DNA of 64,000 bases from Bacteroides stercoris ATCC 43183. GTDB taxonomy: Bacteria > Bacteroidota > Bacteroidia > Bacteroidales > Bacteroidaceae. A model generated the notes under the pieces. That model had not been told where the DNA came from. It saw only the letters and a list, made by a program, of their open reading frames with translations, and did not search any database. This document shows, in pieces, positions 8,178 through 16,941 of the stretch. The translations under genes and the position numbers were made by a program. Positions within the stretch are counted from its first letter, which is position 1. The number at the start of each line of letters is the position of its first letter. Location of the stretch: contig NZ_CP102262.1 in NCBI RefSeq assembly GCF_025147325.1, positions 3,348,001-3,412,000 on the forward strand, in the 5' to 3' direction.

Positions 8178-9467
8178 TTAACGGTTATTTTTATTTTCTT
8201 TAACAAGTAGAAAGCAATGCATTCCATCCTGCCATTCGTAAGTAAGCCTCAAAAAAGAAATCCGGGCTATGGAACGGGCTATGGCGAGTCCCAGTCCGGT
8301 GGAATCTTTCTTTCCGTCAATACTATGGTAGAAACGGCGGAACAACTTCTCACCGTCCAAAGGAGTATCACCTGTATTCTTTATTACCAGCGAATCCGGA
8401 GTAGTGAGTATCTGCAACTCTCCCCCATCCGCATTATGAAGCAATGCATTCTTAACCAGATTGGAAACCAGAATCTGTGCCAACGAATGATTACAGCGGA
8501 TAATAAAAGGCTGTTCCCCCTGCTTACGCAGCAAGCGCACCTGCTTATGTTCGTATATATCCATCAAATCAGGCAGAAGGTTTTCCAGTATCTCGTCCAC
8601 CGATACATCCTCCGACTCCGTGTACTGCCCGTTCTCTATACGGGAAAGCAGCAGCAAGGACTTATTCAGTTTCACCGCACGTCCCAACGTTGAATAGATT
8701 TCATCCAGTTCCTTCATCTGCTGTTCGGTCAGGCTGTCGCTTTCAGCCAGCAGTTCCACTTTACCGCGCACGATGGCAAGCGGTGTCTGCAACTCATGCG
8801 ATGCGTTTTCTATAAACTGCTTCTGCTCTTCATAAGCCTTGTAACTGCGGTTGCCCATATCCACCGCAGCCTCGCTCAACTGACGGAATTCACGTATCTT
8901 CGTAGGGTTCTCCAATGCCGGAACTTCTTTGCCGGGCTGGATGCCGTGCAACCAGTCCAGTAACTTATGCAACGGGCGGAATACCCCTTTCAATATCACT
9001 TGAATGCCCACCGATGTACAAATCAGCAACAGCAGGAACAAAGCCCCCAAATACCAGAGCATTGCCTCCACCATATCGTCCCGTTCCAAAATGGAAATCA
9101 TCAGAGTAAGCTCGTAAAACTGTCCGTCGGGCATGCGGAATGCCGTACGCATCACGCGTACCGGTTCGTTCTCGTCCTCAAGTTCGATATACACGGTAGA
9201 GTCATAAAAAACTTCCTGATAATGATTTCCCTCCTGTTCAGAGATGGGACGGAATTTATAAAAAGACATCAATGAGCCCTCCGTTTCAAGAAGGGAAGAA
9301 TCGTGAAGTACGTGTTCTATTAATATTTCGGCATAATTTTCCAGCGTATCGTCCGTTTCATCAACAACCTCATCAATAATGGCATAATAAAACAATACCC
9401 CCCATACAGCCATCAGGACAAATAGCAATAAGGAGATTTTACGATATGTATAATATACCAGTTTCAT
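8178..9467 (-). CDS. sensor histidine kinase (RprX-like)
   Basis: A 429-residue membrane kinase. It has TM1 at about 12-30, a periplasmic sensor of about 100 residues rich in acidic residues, TM2 at about 137-158, a HAMP-like linker, and the phosphoacceptor His224 in ASHELQTPL. The C-terminal ATPase domain has N-box NLVKNALLHN and G-box DSTGLGLAIARSIA. It resembles RprX of Bacteroides fragilis, whose signal is not settled. The ATG overlaps the last 4 bases of the response regulator gene, so the two are translationally coupled. Two PepSY-like secreted proteins follow, which may work in the same pathway. Confidence 0.9.
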   Translation of the reverse strand: MKLVYYTYRKISLLLFVLMAVWGVLFYYAIIDEVVDETDDTLENYAEILIEHVLHDSSLLETEGSLMSFYKFRPISEQEGNHYQEVFYDSTVYIELEDENEPVRVMRTAFRMPDGQFYELTLMISILERDDMVEAMLWYLGALFLLLLICTSVGIQVILKGVFRPLHKLLDWLHGIQPGKEVPALENPTKIREFRQLSEAAVDMGNRSYKAYEEQKQFIENASHELQTPLAIVRGKVELLAESDSLTEQQMKELDEIYSTLGRAVKLNKSLLLLSRIENGQYTESEDVSVDEILENLLPDLMDIYEHKQVRLLRKQGEQPFIIRCNHSLAQILVSNLVKNALLHNADGGELQILTTPDSLVIKNTGDTPLDGEKLFRRFYHSIDGKKDSTGLGLAIARSIARISFLRLTYEWQDGMHCFLLVKENKNNR

Positions 9468-10141
9468 AATTCGGACAATTTATAGCCAAAGCCATAAACA
9501 GCTTTCAGCTCCACAGAGGCATTGGCCTGCTTCAGCTTCTTGCGCAGGTTCTTCACCTGCGAATATATGAAATCCAACGAATCTGCCTGGTCAATATTAT
9601 CACCCCACACCGACTCGGCAAGGCTCATTTTATTGATAACCCGGTTGGCGTTCACCACAAAGTAATACAGCAGGTCGAATTCCTTACGGTTCAGTTGCAA
9701 AGGAGCACCGCCTACTTCCGCCTGCCGTTTGTCCGGATAGAGCAACAAATTGCCCACGGTGACAGACATATCGCCTTGTGCCTGACGGCGGCGTATTAAA
9801 GATTTTATGCGTGCATTCAGTTCTGCCAGATGGAAAGGCTTCGTCAGATAATCATCCGCCCCCAGTTCCAGACCGTCCACTTTATCGTCCAGCGAATCCT
9901 TGGCGGAGATGATGAGCACACTGTCCGTACGGCGCAAGTGCTTCAGCTCGCGCAACAAATCCAGACCGCTTCCTCCCGGCAGCATAATGTCCAATAGGAT
10001 ACAGTCGTAATCATAGTCGTTTATCTTGTCCAGAGCCGAAAAATAATCGGCAGCCGTTTCTACGACAAATTTCTCTTTCAGGAGCGAAGTGCGGATTGTT
10101 TCCCGCAAATCTTGCTCATCTTCTACAATCAGGATTTTCAT
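9464..10141 (-). CDS. OmpR-family response regulator (RprY-like)
   Basis: A 225-residue regulator with a receiver domain (acidic pocket VEDE at 7-10, phosphoacceptor Asp51 in LLDIMLPGGSG, Lys in ISAKDS) and a C-terminal winged-helix DNA-binding domain ending YSQVKNLRKKLK and AVYGFGYKL. It is the first gene of the minus-strand run regulator, kinase, PepSY-like, PepSY-like. The targets are not evident from this window. Confidence 0.92.
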   Translation of the reverse strand: MKILIVEDEQDLRETIRTSLLKEKFVVETAADYFSALDKINDYDYDCILLDIMLPGGSGLDLLRELKHLRRTDSVLIISAKDSLDDKVDGLELGADDYLTKPFHLAELNARIKSLIRRRQAQGDMSVTVGNLLLYPDKRQAEVGGAPLQLNRKEFDLLYYFVVNANRVINKMSLAESVWGDNIDQADSLDFIYSQVKNLRKKLKQANASVELKAVYGFGYKLSEL

Positions 10142-10192
10142 GTCGGCAAAAAAAACTCACAAATCTGGAATCATTCTGGAATTACCCGTATA

Positions 10193-10744
10193 TCAATTGG
10201 AAACGGCATCTTCCCCATACACCTCTTCCAGCAGTTCCTCTTTCGCCATGGAGATTTTGCCATCCGCGGAAACCGTCAGCCGGAGAGGTACATAAAGGTC
10301 GGATTGCGGATAGCAGATGCTGGCGGCATAGATAATGCCCTGAGGCGTTGTCTTATCATAGACCAGTCCTTCCAGAATGGCATATTTCAGAAAGCGGGCA
10401 TCGACCAGTGAGGCGAAACTTTCCTTCGTAAACACCTTGTCCACAATCTGTTTTCCGCCACAAGTGATGCGCAGCGCAATGCTGTTGTCGATAAACCTCT
10501 CTCCCTGCTCATCCGTCACAACAGGCAGACTCTCGTCCGGGCGGCGGACAACAGACGAGCGGTACTCCCTGCCTTTGTAGGTAATGGTCACTTTCGTATC
10601 GGAAACCTGCATACGCTGTGGAGCAGATATCACTGTGCTGTCTTTCATCAAAACCTGTACATCGTCTCCGCCTTTATTCCGCGATGTGCAGGAAATAACC
10701 GACAACATCACCGCACAAGTCACTATATAAACAAGAGTCTTCAT
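10193..10744 (-). CDS. DUF4738-like lipoprotein
   Basis: I start at ATG 10744, which gives a lipoprotein signal (MKTLVYIVTCAVMLSVISC); the open frame extends 58 codons further up but those residues look random. The mature protein (about 165 residues) has strand-rich segments such as VTITYKGREYRSSVVRR and GGKQIVDKVFTKESFA. I place it in DUF4738, a Bacteroidales lipoprotein family without a known role; that assignment is from memory. It lies 51 bases upstream of the response regulator, on the same strand, and might be cotranscribed with the two-component operon. Confidence 0.65.
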   Translation of the reverse strand: MKTLVYIVTCAVMLSVISCTSRNKGGDDVQVLMKDSTVISAPQRMQVSDTKVTITYKGREYRSSVVRRPDESLPVVTDEQGERFIDNSIALRITCGGKQIVDKVFTKESFASLVDARFLKYAILEGLVYDKTTPQGIIYAASICYPQSDLYVPLRLTVSADGKISMAKEELLEEVYGEDAVSN

Positions 10745-10914
10745 TGATTCTTTTTTTTTATTGACAAGGGCAAAGGAACAAAAAGAGCGGGAAAAATACA
10801 AATGAAAGCCATTAAAAACAGCAAGGGAGCATACCAAAAGAAAAACATCAGGTACATTCTGCCCCCTCTCATTACCGTCAAGCATATCCGTATATCCTAA
10901 GAATCTGCCTTCAA

Positions 10915-11142
10915 TCAAGGTTCGTTCAGGTAACGGACGATTATTCCCACTTGCCTCGGCATAAATGTCCGCACCCTTGCGTGGTATCCCGTAAGCAGCA
11001 ATTCCGCATACAATTCGCTGTTACGTTTAATCCAGCGCGTCAGCGTACGGATAGCACACCGTGCCGTTGTGTTGGGGCAATACAGGCATGCCAGCTCTCT
11101 TTTCGTATACGTTCTGATACGGAAGTCATTTTCATTTTCCAT
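10915..11142 (-). CDS. DUF4248 family protein
   Basis: A 75-residue basic protein matching the Bacteroidales DUF4248 pattern: FRIRTYTKRELACLYCP, then TARCAIRTLTRWI, then LTGYHARVRTFMPRQVGIIV. The middle looks like a helix-turn-helix, so nucleic-acid binding is plausible but unproven. From memory, such genes often sit next to HU-like genes, as here: two HU-family genes follow upstream on the same strand. It contains two Cys (LYCP and ARCA), too few for a zinc site. Confidence 0.75.
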   Translation of the reverse strand: MENENDFRIRTYTKRELACLYCPNTTARCAIRTLTRWIKRNSELYAELLLTGYHARVRTFMPRQVGIIVRYLNEP

Positions 11143-11309
11143 AGTTTTTTTGCAGATTTATCATCAAAGTTTTTTTATTAGAGATACAAAGATACAACAT
11201 CCGAAAGGCGAAGTCAAGCAATCGGAGAAAAGATATGAACCTTTCCTGAAAAAAGTCCATATCCCTCTCTTTTACTTTCGCTTACCGTTCCAGGCAGACT
11301 GAAAGAATG

Positions 11310-11774
11310 TTATCCCAACGGATTTTCTTCTTCCCCGTTTCCGCCGGTTCCCGGAGCAGAACCGCCTCCCGAAACAGTTTCCGTTTTTTCCCAACTTGCT
11401 CTCGTCACGCTGGCACGTGTCAGCATCTCCCTGAAGTACTGTCCCGGCGTAAAAATTATTTTCCGACGATAAACCGTATCCGACTTCACATCCTCTTCCC
11501 TGTCCTGACTCTTTGCATTGATGCCCGGTCGGAAACAACCGAAATCACCCAACTGTACGGAAAACCCCTTGTTAATGTTAATGTTCAATGTGTCTATCAA
11601 GCCATCCAGAACCATCTTTACCACACCACGCGGAGCCATGCCTATCTTGGTGACTTCATCGCACAAATCGCCAAACTGTATTATACCAAGCGTTTTCAGT
11701 TGCGCTACATACTTTTCCGTTTTTGTCTGATCAAAACCGAATACTTTCTTTTTCACTTCGTAATTCAATGCCAT
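11310..11774 (-). CDS. HU-family DNA-binding protein (HU-related, Bacteroidetes type)
   Basis: A 154-residue histone-like protein. Residues about 1-120 match the HU-HIG fold found in Bacteroidetes: helical N-terminus (FGDLCDEVTKIGMAPRGVV), dimer core (LDGLIDTLNININKG) and the beta-arm region (VQLGDFGCFRPGINAK). The last 30 residues are Gly/Ser/Glu-rich and probably disordered. It should bind and bend DNA as a dimer. It lies between the DUF4248 gene and a second, larger HU-like gene on the same strand. The stretches either side (166 and 223 bases) are AT-rich without clear signals. Confidence 0.85.
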   Translation of the reverse strand: MALNYEVKKKVFGFDQTKTEKYVAQLKTLGIIQFGDLCDEVTKIGMAPRGVVKMVLDGLIDTLNININKGFSVQLGDFGCFRPGINAKSQDREEDVKSDTVYRRKIIFTPGQYFREMLTRASVTRASWEKTETVSGGGSAPGTGGNGEEENPLG

Positions 11775-11997
11775 AACTTTTTTTAATTTAAACGATTAAT
11801 AAATTTGTTTTTCGGTTTTGTTTGCTCGTCAGTTTGCAAAACCTGCTTCTCTGTGATCACAATACAAAGATACAACAGGCGCAAAGCGACATGGTGCTTT
11901 AACTGTCGTTTCAGTAAGTTACAGTCATGATAAAGAGGATTAACAACAATAGATAAGCTATTGATAAACAAAGATATATATACCTATAAAAAACTTT

Positions 11998-12612
11998 TCA
12001 CTTTTTTCCTGCATACACCACATTTCTCCCCATTCCGTATCTCACCAACACTCCGTCTCTGATAAACTGATTCAAATCGTTAACGGCCTGCTTGTAGCTA
12101 CGTCCCGTCAGACGGGCATACTGGGCACGGTTAATGCAAGGATTCCGCTGCAAATATTCGTCCAGCAATTGAAAGCGGCGCTCCATAGACGAAAGGTTAT
12201 CCGAGGAAAGCGGCACGGCGGGTTGCGGCCTGCGCTCAAGCCTCATCTTACCGCTTAAATCTTCATGAAATTTCTTCCCCAGACGGAAATTCAGTCCGCG
12301 CAAGGCAACTGACGCGGCACGTACCTCATCTTTCTCCATCGCACGGCGCCGGCAACTCAATGAGGGCGTAAAATAGCCCAACTCACCCAATTCTACCGTC
12401 CAACCGTTGGCCAGGCAATCGCGCAGTTCGTCCATGAACGCTGCCATCGCACCTTCAAGCACGCTGCGGCTGATACCCGTAAACAAGTGGACACGGTCTA
12501 TAAACTCTTTTCTATCAATCGTTCCCTTAGCCACAAAATGGGCATAAAGGGGTTGTTGCTCACCGGTGCGGCGAATATCGGGTTTCTCCAAAAGGTCATA
12601 ATAGGCACTCAT
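11998..12612 (-). CDS. HU-like protein fused to a C-terminal helix-turn-helix
   Basis: A 204-residue protein from ATG 12612 (MSAYYDLL); an in-frame TTG at 12621 is possible but less likely. Residues about 20-115 follow the HU-related fold (IDRKEFIDRVHLFTGIS, FMDELRDCLANGWTVELGELG). After a linker, residues about 145-200 form a winged-helix-like domain (INRAQYARLTGRSYKQAVND, then LVRYGMGRNVVYA). The combination suggests a DNA-bending regulator with added sequence specificity. The gene is preceded by an array of GTTCC-type repeats at exact 22-bp spacing (12703-12786), which could be its own binding site. Confidence 0.8.
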   Translation of the reverse strand: MSAYYDLLEKPDIRRTGEQQPLYAHFVAKGTIDRKEFIDRVHLFTGISRSVLEGAMAAFMDELRDCLANGWTVELGELGYFTPSLSCRRRAMEKDEVRAASVALRGLNFRLGKKFHEDLSGKMRLERRPQPAVPLSSDNLSSMERRFQLLDEYLQRNPCINRAQYARLTGRSYKQAVNDLNQFIRDGVLVRYGMGRNVVYAGKK

Positions 12613-12702
12613 ACTTTTCAAGATGCTAAGTTTTCACCATTGCTACACTCAGCATCCTTTCTCACGGTGACAAAGAGAGAAAGCCGTTTCTTCAATTAAA
12701 TC

Positions 12703-12786
12703 GTTCCGCCACGGGGTAAATTTTGTTCCACCACGGAGAAAGTTCTGTTCCACCATGGCGGAATGGAATTTACTCCATGGCGGAAC
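12703..12786 (-). repeat. 22-bp repeat array (copy A) upstream of the HU-HTH gene
   Basis: GTTCC-type units begin at 12703 (GTTCCGCCACGG), 12725 (GTTCCACCACGG) and 12747 (GTTCCACCATGG), exactly 22 bases apart. The third is palindromic and continues into CGGAAT, and an inverted unit CCATGGCGGAAC ends at 12786, again 22 bases from the last inverted half. Read toward the gene, the units are NNGGCGGAAC. The array ends 91 bases before the ATG at 12612. A homologous array lies at 37052-37135 before another gene. Confidence 0.9.
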
Positions 12787-12803
12787 AATCTGGCATTAGG
12801 AAG

Positions 12804-12834
12804 TAAAGATACTGCTATTTTGCCGGATAAGCAA
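12804..12834 (-). promoter_or_regulatory. candidate promoter of the HU-HTH gene
   Basis: On the minus strand TTG (12832-12834) lies 20 bases before TATCTTTA (12804-12811), one base off the TAnnTTTG consensus. If used, transcription starts near 12797 and the 22-bp array is in the mRNA leader. Confidence 0.4.
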
Positions 12835-12874
12835 TAAAAGCTACAAAAAAAGAGAATAATAATTCCGCCTGCCG

Positions 12875-13561
12875 TCACAGCGCTTTCCAGAACTTCTGGA
12901 AATCCCGGTAGCGCCCGTAACATACCAATCGGTCGCCCGCCTGTATCCGGTCATCATCCGGCAGTTCGTTCACTACATCATGCTCGGTGAAAGAGATGCC
13001 CAGGCAATTCTTCAAAGTCTCGGCACGCTTCAGAGCAAGCAGTTTCAACCCGAACTCGCTGTCAAGCTTCAGTTCATTTACATTGTAGCCTATAAATTTT
13101 TCGGGCACAGTAAAATTCACAACGTAGTAATTGGAATCCACCCGGAACGTTTCGATGTCGGCACCAAACTCAAGCAGATGAACCAGTCCGCGGGCCGCAT
13201 CCTCCTCAGGAGTAAGGATACGATCCAGGCCGAAAGCCTCCAGCACCGAACGGTGCACCCCGTCGATAGCCCTTGCATAGATGCGTTTCACCTTTTTCTG
13301 TTTCAACAGCGCCACCACCCGGATGGAAGCGCCGAAATTCTCGCCGATAGCGACAATAACGACATCGACACTATTCAAAGGAAGCACGGACAAAGCCTGC
13401 CCGTCGGTTGCATCAATCACAAAGGCGGTTGCCACCTTGTCCTTCAAACTATCCACACGGCCGGCACTGATGTCCGCACCTATCACCTCATGTCCCAAAG
13501 CCGAAAGCTCCTCGGCAAGCACATGACCGTAATTACCCAAACCGATAATAATATATTTCAT
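12875..13561 (-). CDS. trkA: Trk/Ktr potassium uptake regulatory subunit (RCK protein)
   Basis: A 228-residue cytoplasmic protein that gates the TrkH channel. It has an N-terminal Rossmann fold (IIGLGNYGHVLAEEL, acidic D in GADIS at the end of strand 2) that binds NAD or ATP/ADP, and a C-terminal TrkA-C/RCK-C domain (FTVPEKFIGYNVNELK to LVCYGRYRDFQKF). I start at ATG 13561 (MKYIIIG). This is the short, KtrA-like form rather than the duplicated E. coli TrkA. It lies 45 bases downstream of its channel gene. Confidence 0.9.
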   Translation of the reverse strand: MKYIIIGLGNYGHVLAEELSALGHEVIGADISAGRVDSLKDKVATAFVIDATDGQALSVLPLNSVDVVIVAIGENFGASIRVVALLKQKKVKRIYARAIDGVHRSVLEAFGLDRILTPEEDAARGLVHLLEFGADIETFRVDSNYYVVNFTVPEKFIGYNVNELKLDSEFGLKLLALKRAETLKNCLGISFTEHDVVNELPDDDRIQAGDRLVCYGRYRDFQKFWKAL

Positions 13562-13606
13562 AATCAATCAATGTTAGCATTTCACACACCTGTTTCCAAA
13601 TCTCAC

Positions 13607-15436
13607 TTAGTTAATGATAATCTGTCCGCTCGGATACTGGTACTTCGTATGTTTTTTCTGCTTGATGATGCCGAGCATCAGTGTTATAAGCCCCACACGT
13701 CCGACAAACATTAAAAGCGCCACCAGCAACTTGCTGTCGCTGCCCAGCAAGGGAGTGGCATTCAGGCTGGAGCCGACCGTACTGATGGCCGAAACACATT
13801 CAAAGGTAATAGCAAGCAGGGATAGTCCCGGCTCCAGGATACTGATGATGAAGACAGACACGAACAGCACTCCGAACGACATCACCACTGTAGCATTGGA
13901 ACGTCGGATAGAGTCGTGCGACAACTCACGCCCGAACACCTCCACCCGCTCCGTGCCGCGCAATACCGCCACAAGATTCAGCACCACAACCGCAAAAGCG
14001 TTCACTTTGATACCGCCTGCGGTGGACTGCGAACCGCCGCCAATCCACATAAGAATAAGGTAGAGCAATAAAGTCTGTACCCCCAGGCCGGCTAAATCCA
14101 CACTGGAAAAACCCGCCGTACGGGGACAGGCAGCATTGAAAAACGCCTGTGTCCACTTATCGGCAACCGACATCCCCGCAAAAGACGCGTTCCACTCAAA
14201 AAAAGCGATACCGGCCGTGCCCACCGCCAAGAGCAGGAAGGTAACAATCAGCACAATACGCGTATTCAGGTTATAAAGATGGTAGAAACGGCGGCCGTCC
14301 CACTCCCATGTATGCAAAAATCGCCAGAAACGGCGTATATGATAAAGGATAATGTCCTTGAAGTTCACCAATATGGGGAAACCGATACCGCCCAGAATAA
14401 TCAGCAGTGAAATGTATATATAGAACGGGTTATGCCCCTTCATCAGCAACGGATTGCCCAAATTGCCCGGCAAGGTGGAAAACCCAGCATTGCAGAATGC
14501 CGATATAGAATGAAAAGCCGAAAACGCCAGCTCTTCGTGCACATCCATCCCCATTGTACCATGAATATCGCTCCAGATGGCAAACGTACCTATCCCCTCT
14601 ATCACCAATGTAAAGCCAAGGATATACACCAGTGTGGACAACAGGGAATTCAAAGAATTGGAACTGACCATATCGCGCACCACCAACTGATTATACAAAG
14701 AGGTATTCCCCATGAAGAACATCGCGAAGAAACTTGTCAGCGTCATCACCCCCAGACCGCCAATCTGAATCAGCAGAATGATGATTACAAAACCCGTTGT
14801 CGTGAAAGTGGATGCCACGTCTACCGAAGTCAGTCCCGTCACACACACCGCACTGGTGGAAATAAACAGCGAATCCACCCACGAGATGCCCGCCACCGTA
14901 GAACGGGGAAGCATCAGCAACCCTGTCCCTATGAGTATGATAATGAAGAAACTGACCGCCAGGATAAGCGAAGGGTTTGTCCGTCGCCCCAGCAACCGTA
15001 CCAGTCCATACGACAGATTCAGGAAAGACAGCACCAGCAGCAATACAAGATGATAGGCCTTGCCGTTCAGAAAATCCCAGACTGCCTGCACGGCGCCTTC
15101 CACTTCCGGGCGATGAAAGATAACCGGAACCAGCGTCAGATAAAGCAGAAAAGTCAATATCCAGGTCAGCATACTGAAAGTCTGCCTCGTATCTTTATAC
15201 TCCAACAGAATATGTAAGGATATATCAACCAGAAAAACAATCCACACACCATGGTACAGACGCTGCAATTGGTGAGCCTCTGCCGCCGAAATGGTAAATC
15301 CGTGTTCGTATACCAGACCGACAATCAGCAGGATAGACGCCAGGTACGTCAAGGCTGTCATTACTCCCAACGCCACGCGTATATAGGGATGAATCCATTT
15401 ATTCTGGTACAAAAAGAACTTATGATAGAGCTTCAT
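13607..15436 (-). CDS. trkH: Trk/Ktr potassium uptake channel subunit
   Basis: A 609-residue integral membrane protein. The four pore repeats typical of TrkH/KtrB are visible, with selectivity-filter glycines in TSAVCVTGLTSVD, ISAFCNAGFSTLP, NAACPRTAGFSSV and VSAISTVGSSLNA. An extra N-terminal membrane region of about 150 residues precedes the core, as usual in Bacteroidetes. It takes up K+ with H+ or Na+. It is cotranscribed with the RCK subunit 45 bases downstream. The 137 bases to the divergent trpB-like gene hold promoters for both directions. Confidence 0.92.
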   Translation of the reverse strand: MKLYHKFFLYQNKWIHPYIRVALGVMTALTYLASILLIVGLVYEHGFTISAAEAHQLQRLYHGVWIVFLVDISLHILLEYKDTRQTFSMLTWILTFLLYLTLVPVIFHRPEVEGAVQAVWDFLNGKAYHLVLLLVLSFLNLSYGLVRLLGRRTNPSLILAVSFFIIILIGTGLLMLPRSTVAGISWVDSLFISTSAVCVTGLTSVDVASTFTTTGFVIIILLIQIGGLGVMTLTSFFAMFFMGNTSLYNQLVVRDMVSSNSLNSLLSTLVYILGFTLVIEGIGTFAIWSDIHGTMGMDVHEELAFSAFHSISAFCNAGFSTLPGNLGNPLLMKGHNPFYIYISLLIILGGIGFPILVNFKDIILYHIRRFWRFLHTWEWDGRRFYHLYNLNTRIVLIVTFLLLAVGTAGIAFFEWNASFAGMSVADKWTQAFFNAACPRTAGFSSVDLAGLGVQTLLLYLILMWIGGGSQSTAGGIKVNAFAVVVLNLVAVLRGTERVEVFGRELSHDSIRRSNATVVMSFGVLFVSVFIISILEPGLSLLAITFECVSAISTVGSSLNATPLLGSDSKLLVALLMFVGRVGLITLMLGIIKQKKHTKYQYPSGQIIIN

Positions 15437-15513
15437 AAATATATCGGTTAATGAGACATGGCAAACTTAGACAAATCTGCCCTTATAAACAAAAAACAAT
15501 GGAAAAAAGAAAT

Positions 15514-15540
15514 TGGTTTAAAAATAATAGCTACATTTGG
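15514..15540 (+). promoter_or_regulatory. candidate promoter of the trpB-like gene
   Basis: TACATTTG (15533-15540) fits the Bacteroides -7 box; TTG at 15514-15516 is a possible -33 at a short 16-base spacing. Transcription would start about 25 bases before the ATG at 15574. Confidence 0.5.
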
Positions 15541-15573
15541 ACACAGAATCACTTTTAATTTATAATAACCACT

Positions 15574-16941
15574 ATGAGCAACAAAACAAAAAGATTCATC
15601 CTTCCGGAAGAAGAAATTCCACATTACTGGTATAATATACAGGCCGATATGGTGAACAAGCCCATGCCGCCACTCAACCCCGCCACCAAGCAACCGCTGA
15701 AAGCGGAAGATTTGTATCCCGTTTTTGCAGAAGAGCTCTGCCGCCAGGAACTCAATCAGACCGATGCCTGGATTGAAATACCCGAACAGGTGCGCGAAAT
15801 GTACAAATACTACCGAAGCACTCCGCTGGTGCGTGCCTACGGACTGGAAAAAGCGCTGGGTACACCGGCACATATCTATTTCAAAAACGAGAGTGTGAGC
15901 CCGATGGGGTCTCACAAACTGAACTCCGCCATACCGCAGGCCTACTATTGCAAGCAGGAGGGTGTGACAAACGTCACCACCGAAACCGGAGCCGGACAAT
16001 GGGGAGCTTCGCTGGCTTATGCCGCCCGCCTCTTCGGGTTGGAAGCCGCCGTATACCAGGTAAAAATCAGCTATGAGCAAAAGCCTTACCGCCGCAGTAT
16101 CATGCAGACCTTCGGTGCGCAGGTAACTCCTTCTCCCTCCATGTCCACCCGTGCCGGAAAAGATATTCTGACCGCTCACCCCAACCACCAGGGTTCGCTG
16201 GGCACGGCCATTTCCGAGGCCATCGAGCTGGCACGAACCACGCCCAACTGTAAGTATACGCTCGGTTCCGTATTGAGCCACGTCACTCTGCACCAGACTG
16301 TAATCGGCCTGGAAGCCGAAAAACAAATGCAAATGGCCGGCGAATATCCCGATATGGTCATTGCCTGCTTCGGAGGCGGTTCCAACTTCGGAGGCATCGC
16401 ATTCCCATTTATGCGCCACACCATCCTCGAAGGCAAAAAAACACGGTTCATTGCCGCCGAACCGGCATCCTGCCCGAAACTGACACGCGGCAAATTCCAA
16501 TACGACTTCGGCGATGAAGCCGGATATACCCCGCTACTGCCGATGTTTACCTTAGGACATAATTTCGCTCCCGCCAACATCCACGCCGGCGGTCTGCGCT
16601 ATCACGGTGCCGGCGTCATCGTATCGCAACTGCTGAAAGACGGCTATATGGAAGCGACGGACATCAAACAACTCGAATCGTTCGAAGCCGGCTGCCTTTT
16701 CGCACAGGCAGAAGGAATCATCCCTGCACCGGAGTCCTGCCACGCCATTGCAGCCACTGTACGCGAAGCAAATAAATGCAAGGAAACGGGCGAAGAGAAA
16801 GTCATCCTGTTCAACCTGTCCGGCCATGGCCTCATCGATATGGCATCGTACGACAAGTACCTTGCCGGCGATTTGCAAAACTATGAACTGACCGACAACG
16901 ATATCCGGAGAAATCTGGATGAAATAGGCAATCTGGTCTAA
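15574..16941 (+). CDS. trpB: tryptophan synthase beta chain, type 2 (TrpB2)
   Basis: A 455-residue PLP enzyme of the TrpB2 group, longer at the N-terminus than TrpB1. The Schiff-base Lys is Lys115 in MGSHKLNSA, the phosphate-binding loop is GGGSNFGG, and ETGAGQWG carries the catalytic Glu. It joins indole and serine to make tryptophan. It stands alone here, without trpA, as TrpB2 genes usually do; an indole-salvage or related serine-lyase role is possible. Its stop codon overlaps the stop of the convergent ClC gene (16938-16941), so there is no terminator between them. Confidence 0.9.
   Translation: MSNKTKRFILPEEEIPHYWYNIQADMVNKPMPPLNPATKQPLKAEDLYPVFAEELCRQELNQTDAWIEIPEQVREMYKYYRSTPLVRAYGLEKALGTPAHIYFKNESVSPMGSHKLNSAIPQAYYCKQEGVTNVTTETGAGQWGASLAYAARLFGLEAAVYQVKISYEQKPYRRSIMQTFGAQVTPSPSMSTRAGKDILTAHPNHQGSLGTAISEAIELARTTPNCKYTLGSVLSHVTLHQTVIGLEAEKQMQMAGEYPDMVIACFGGGSNFGGIAFPFMRHTILEGKKTRFIAAEPASCPKLTRGKFQYDFGDEAGYTPLLPMFTLGHNFAPANIHAGGLRYHGAGVIVSQLLKDGYMEATDIKQLESFEAGCLFAQAEGIIPAPESCHAIAATVREANKCKETGEEKVILFNLSGHGLIDMASYDKYLAGDLQNYELTDNDIRRNLDEIGNLV

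Noticed and set aside
12703-12786. 22-bp arrays considered as a CRISPR array
   Set aside because: Conserved words are 12 bases with 10-base gaps that are also similar between copies; there are no unique spacers and no cas genes.
14432-15217. 261-codon plus-strand open frame inside trkH
   Set aside because: His/Gln/Arg-rich product, antisense to membrane helices; a composition shadow.
15448-16500. 350-codon minus-strand open frame inside trpB
   Set aside because: It is antisense to conserved TrpB2 sequence and shows no recognisable domain, signal or start context.
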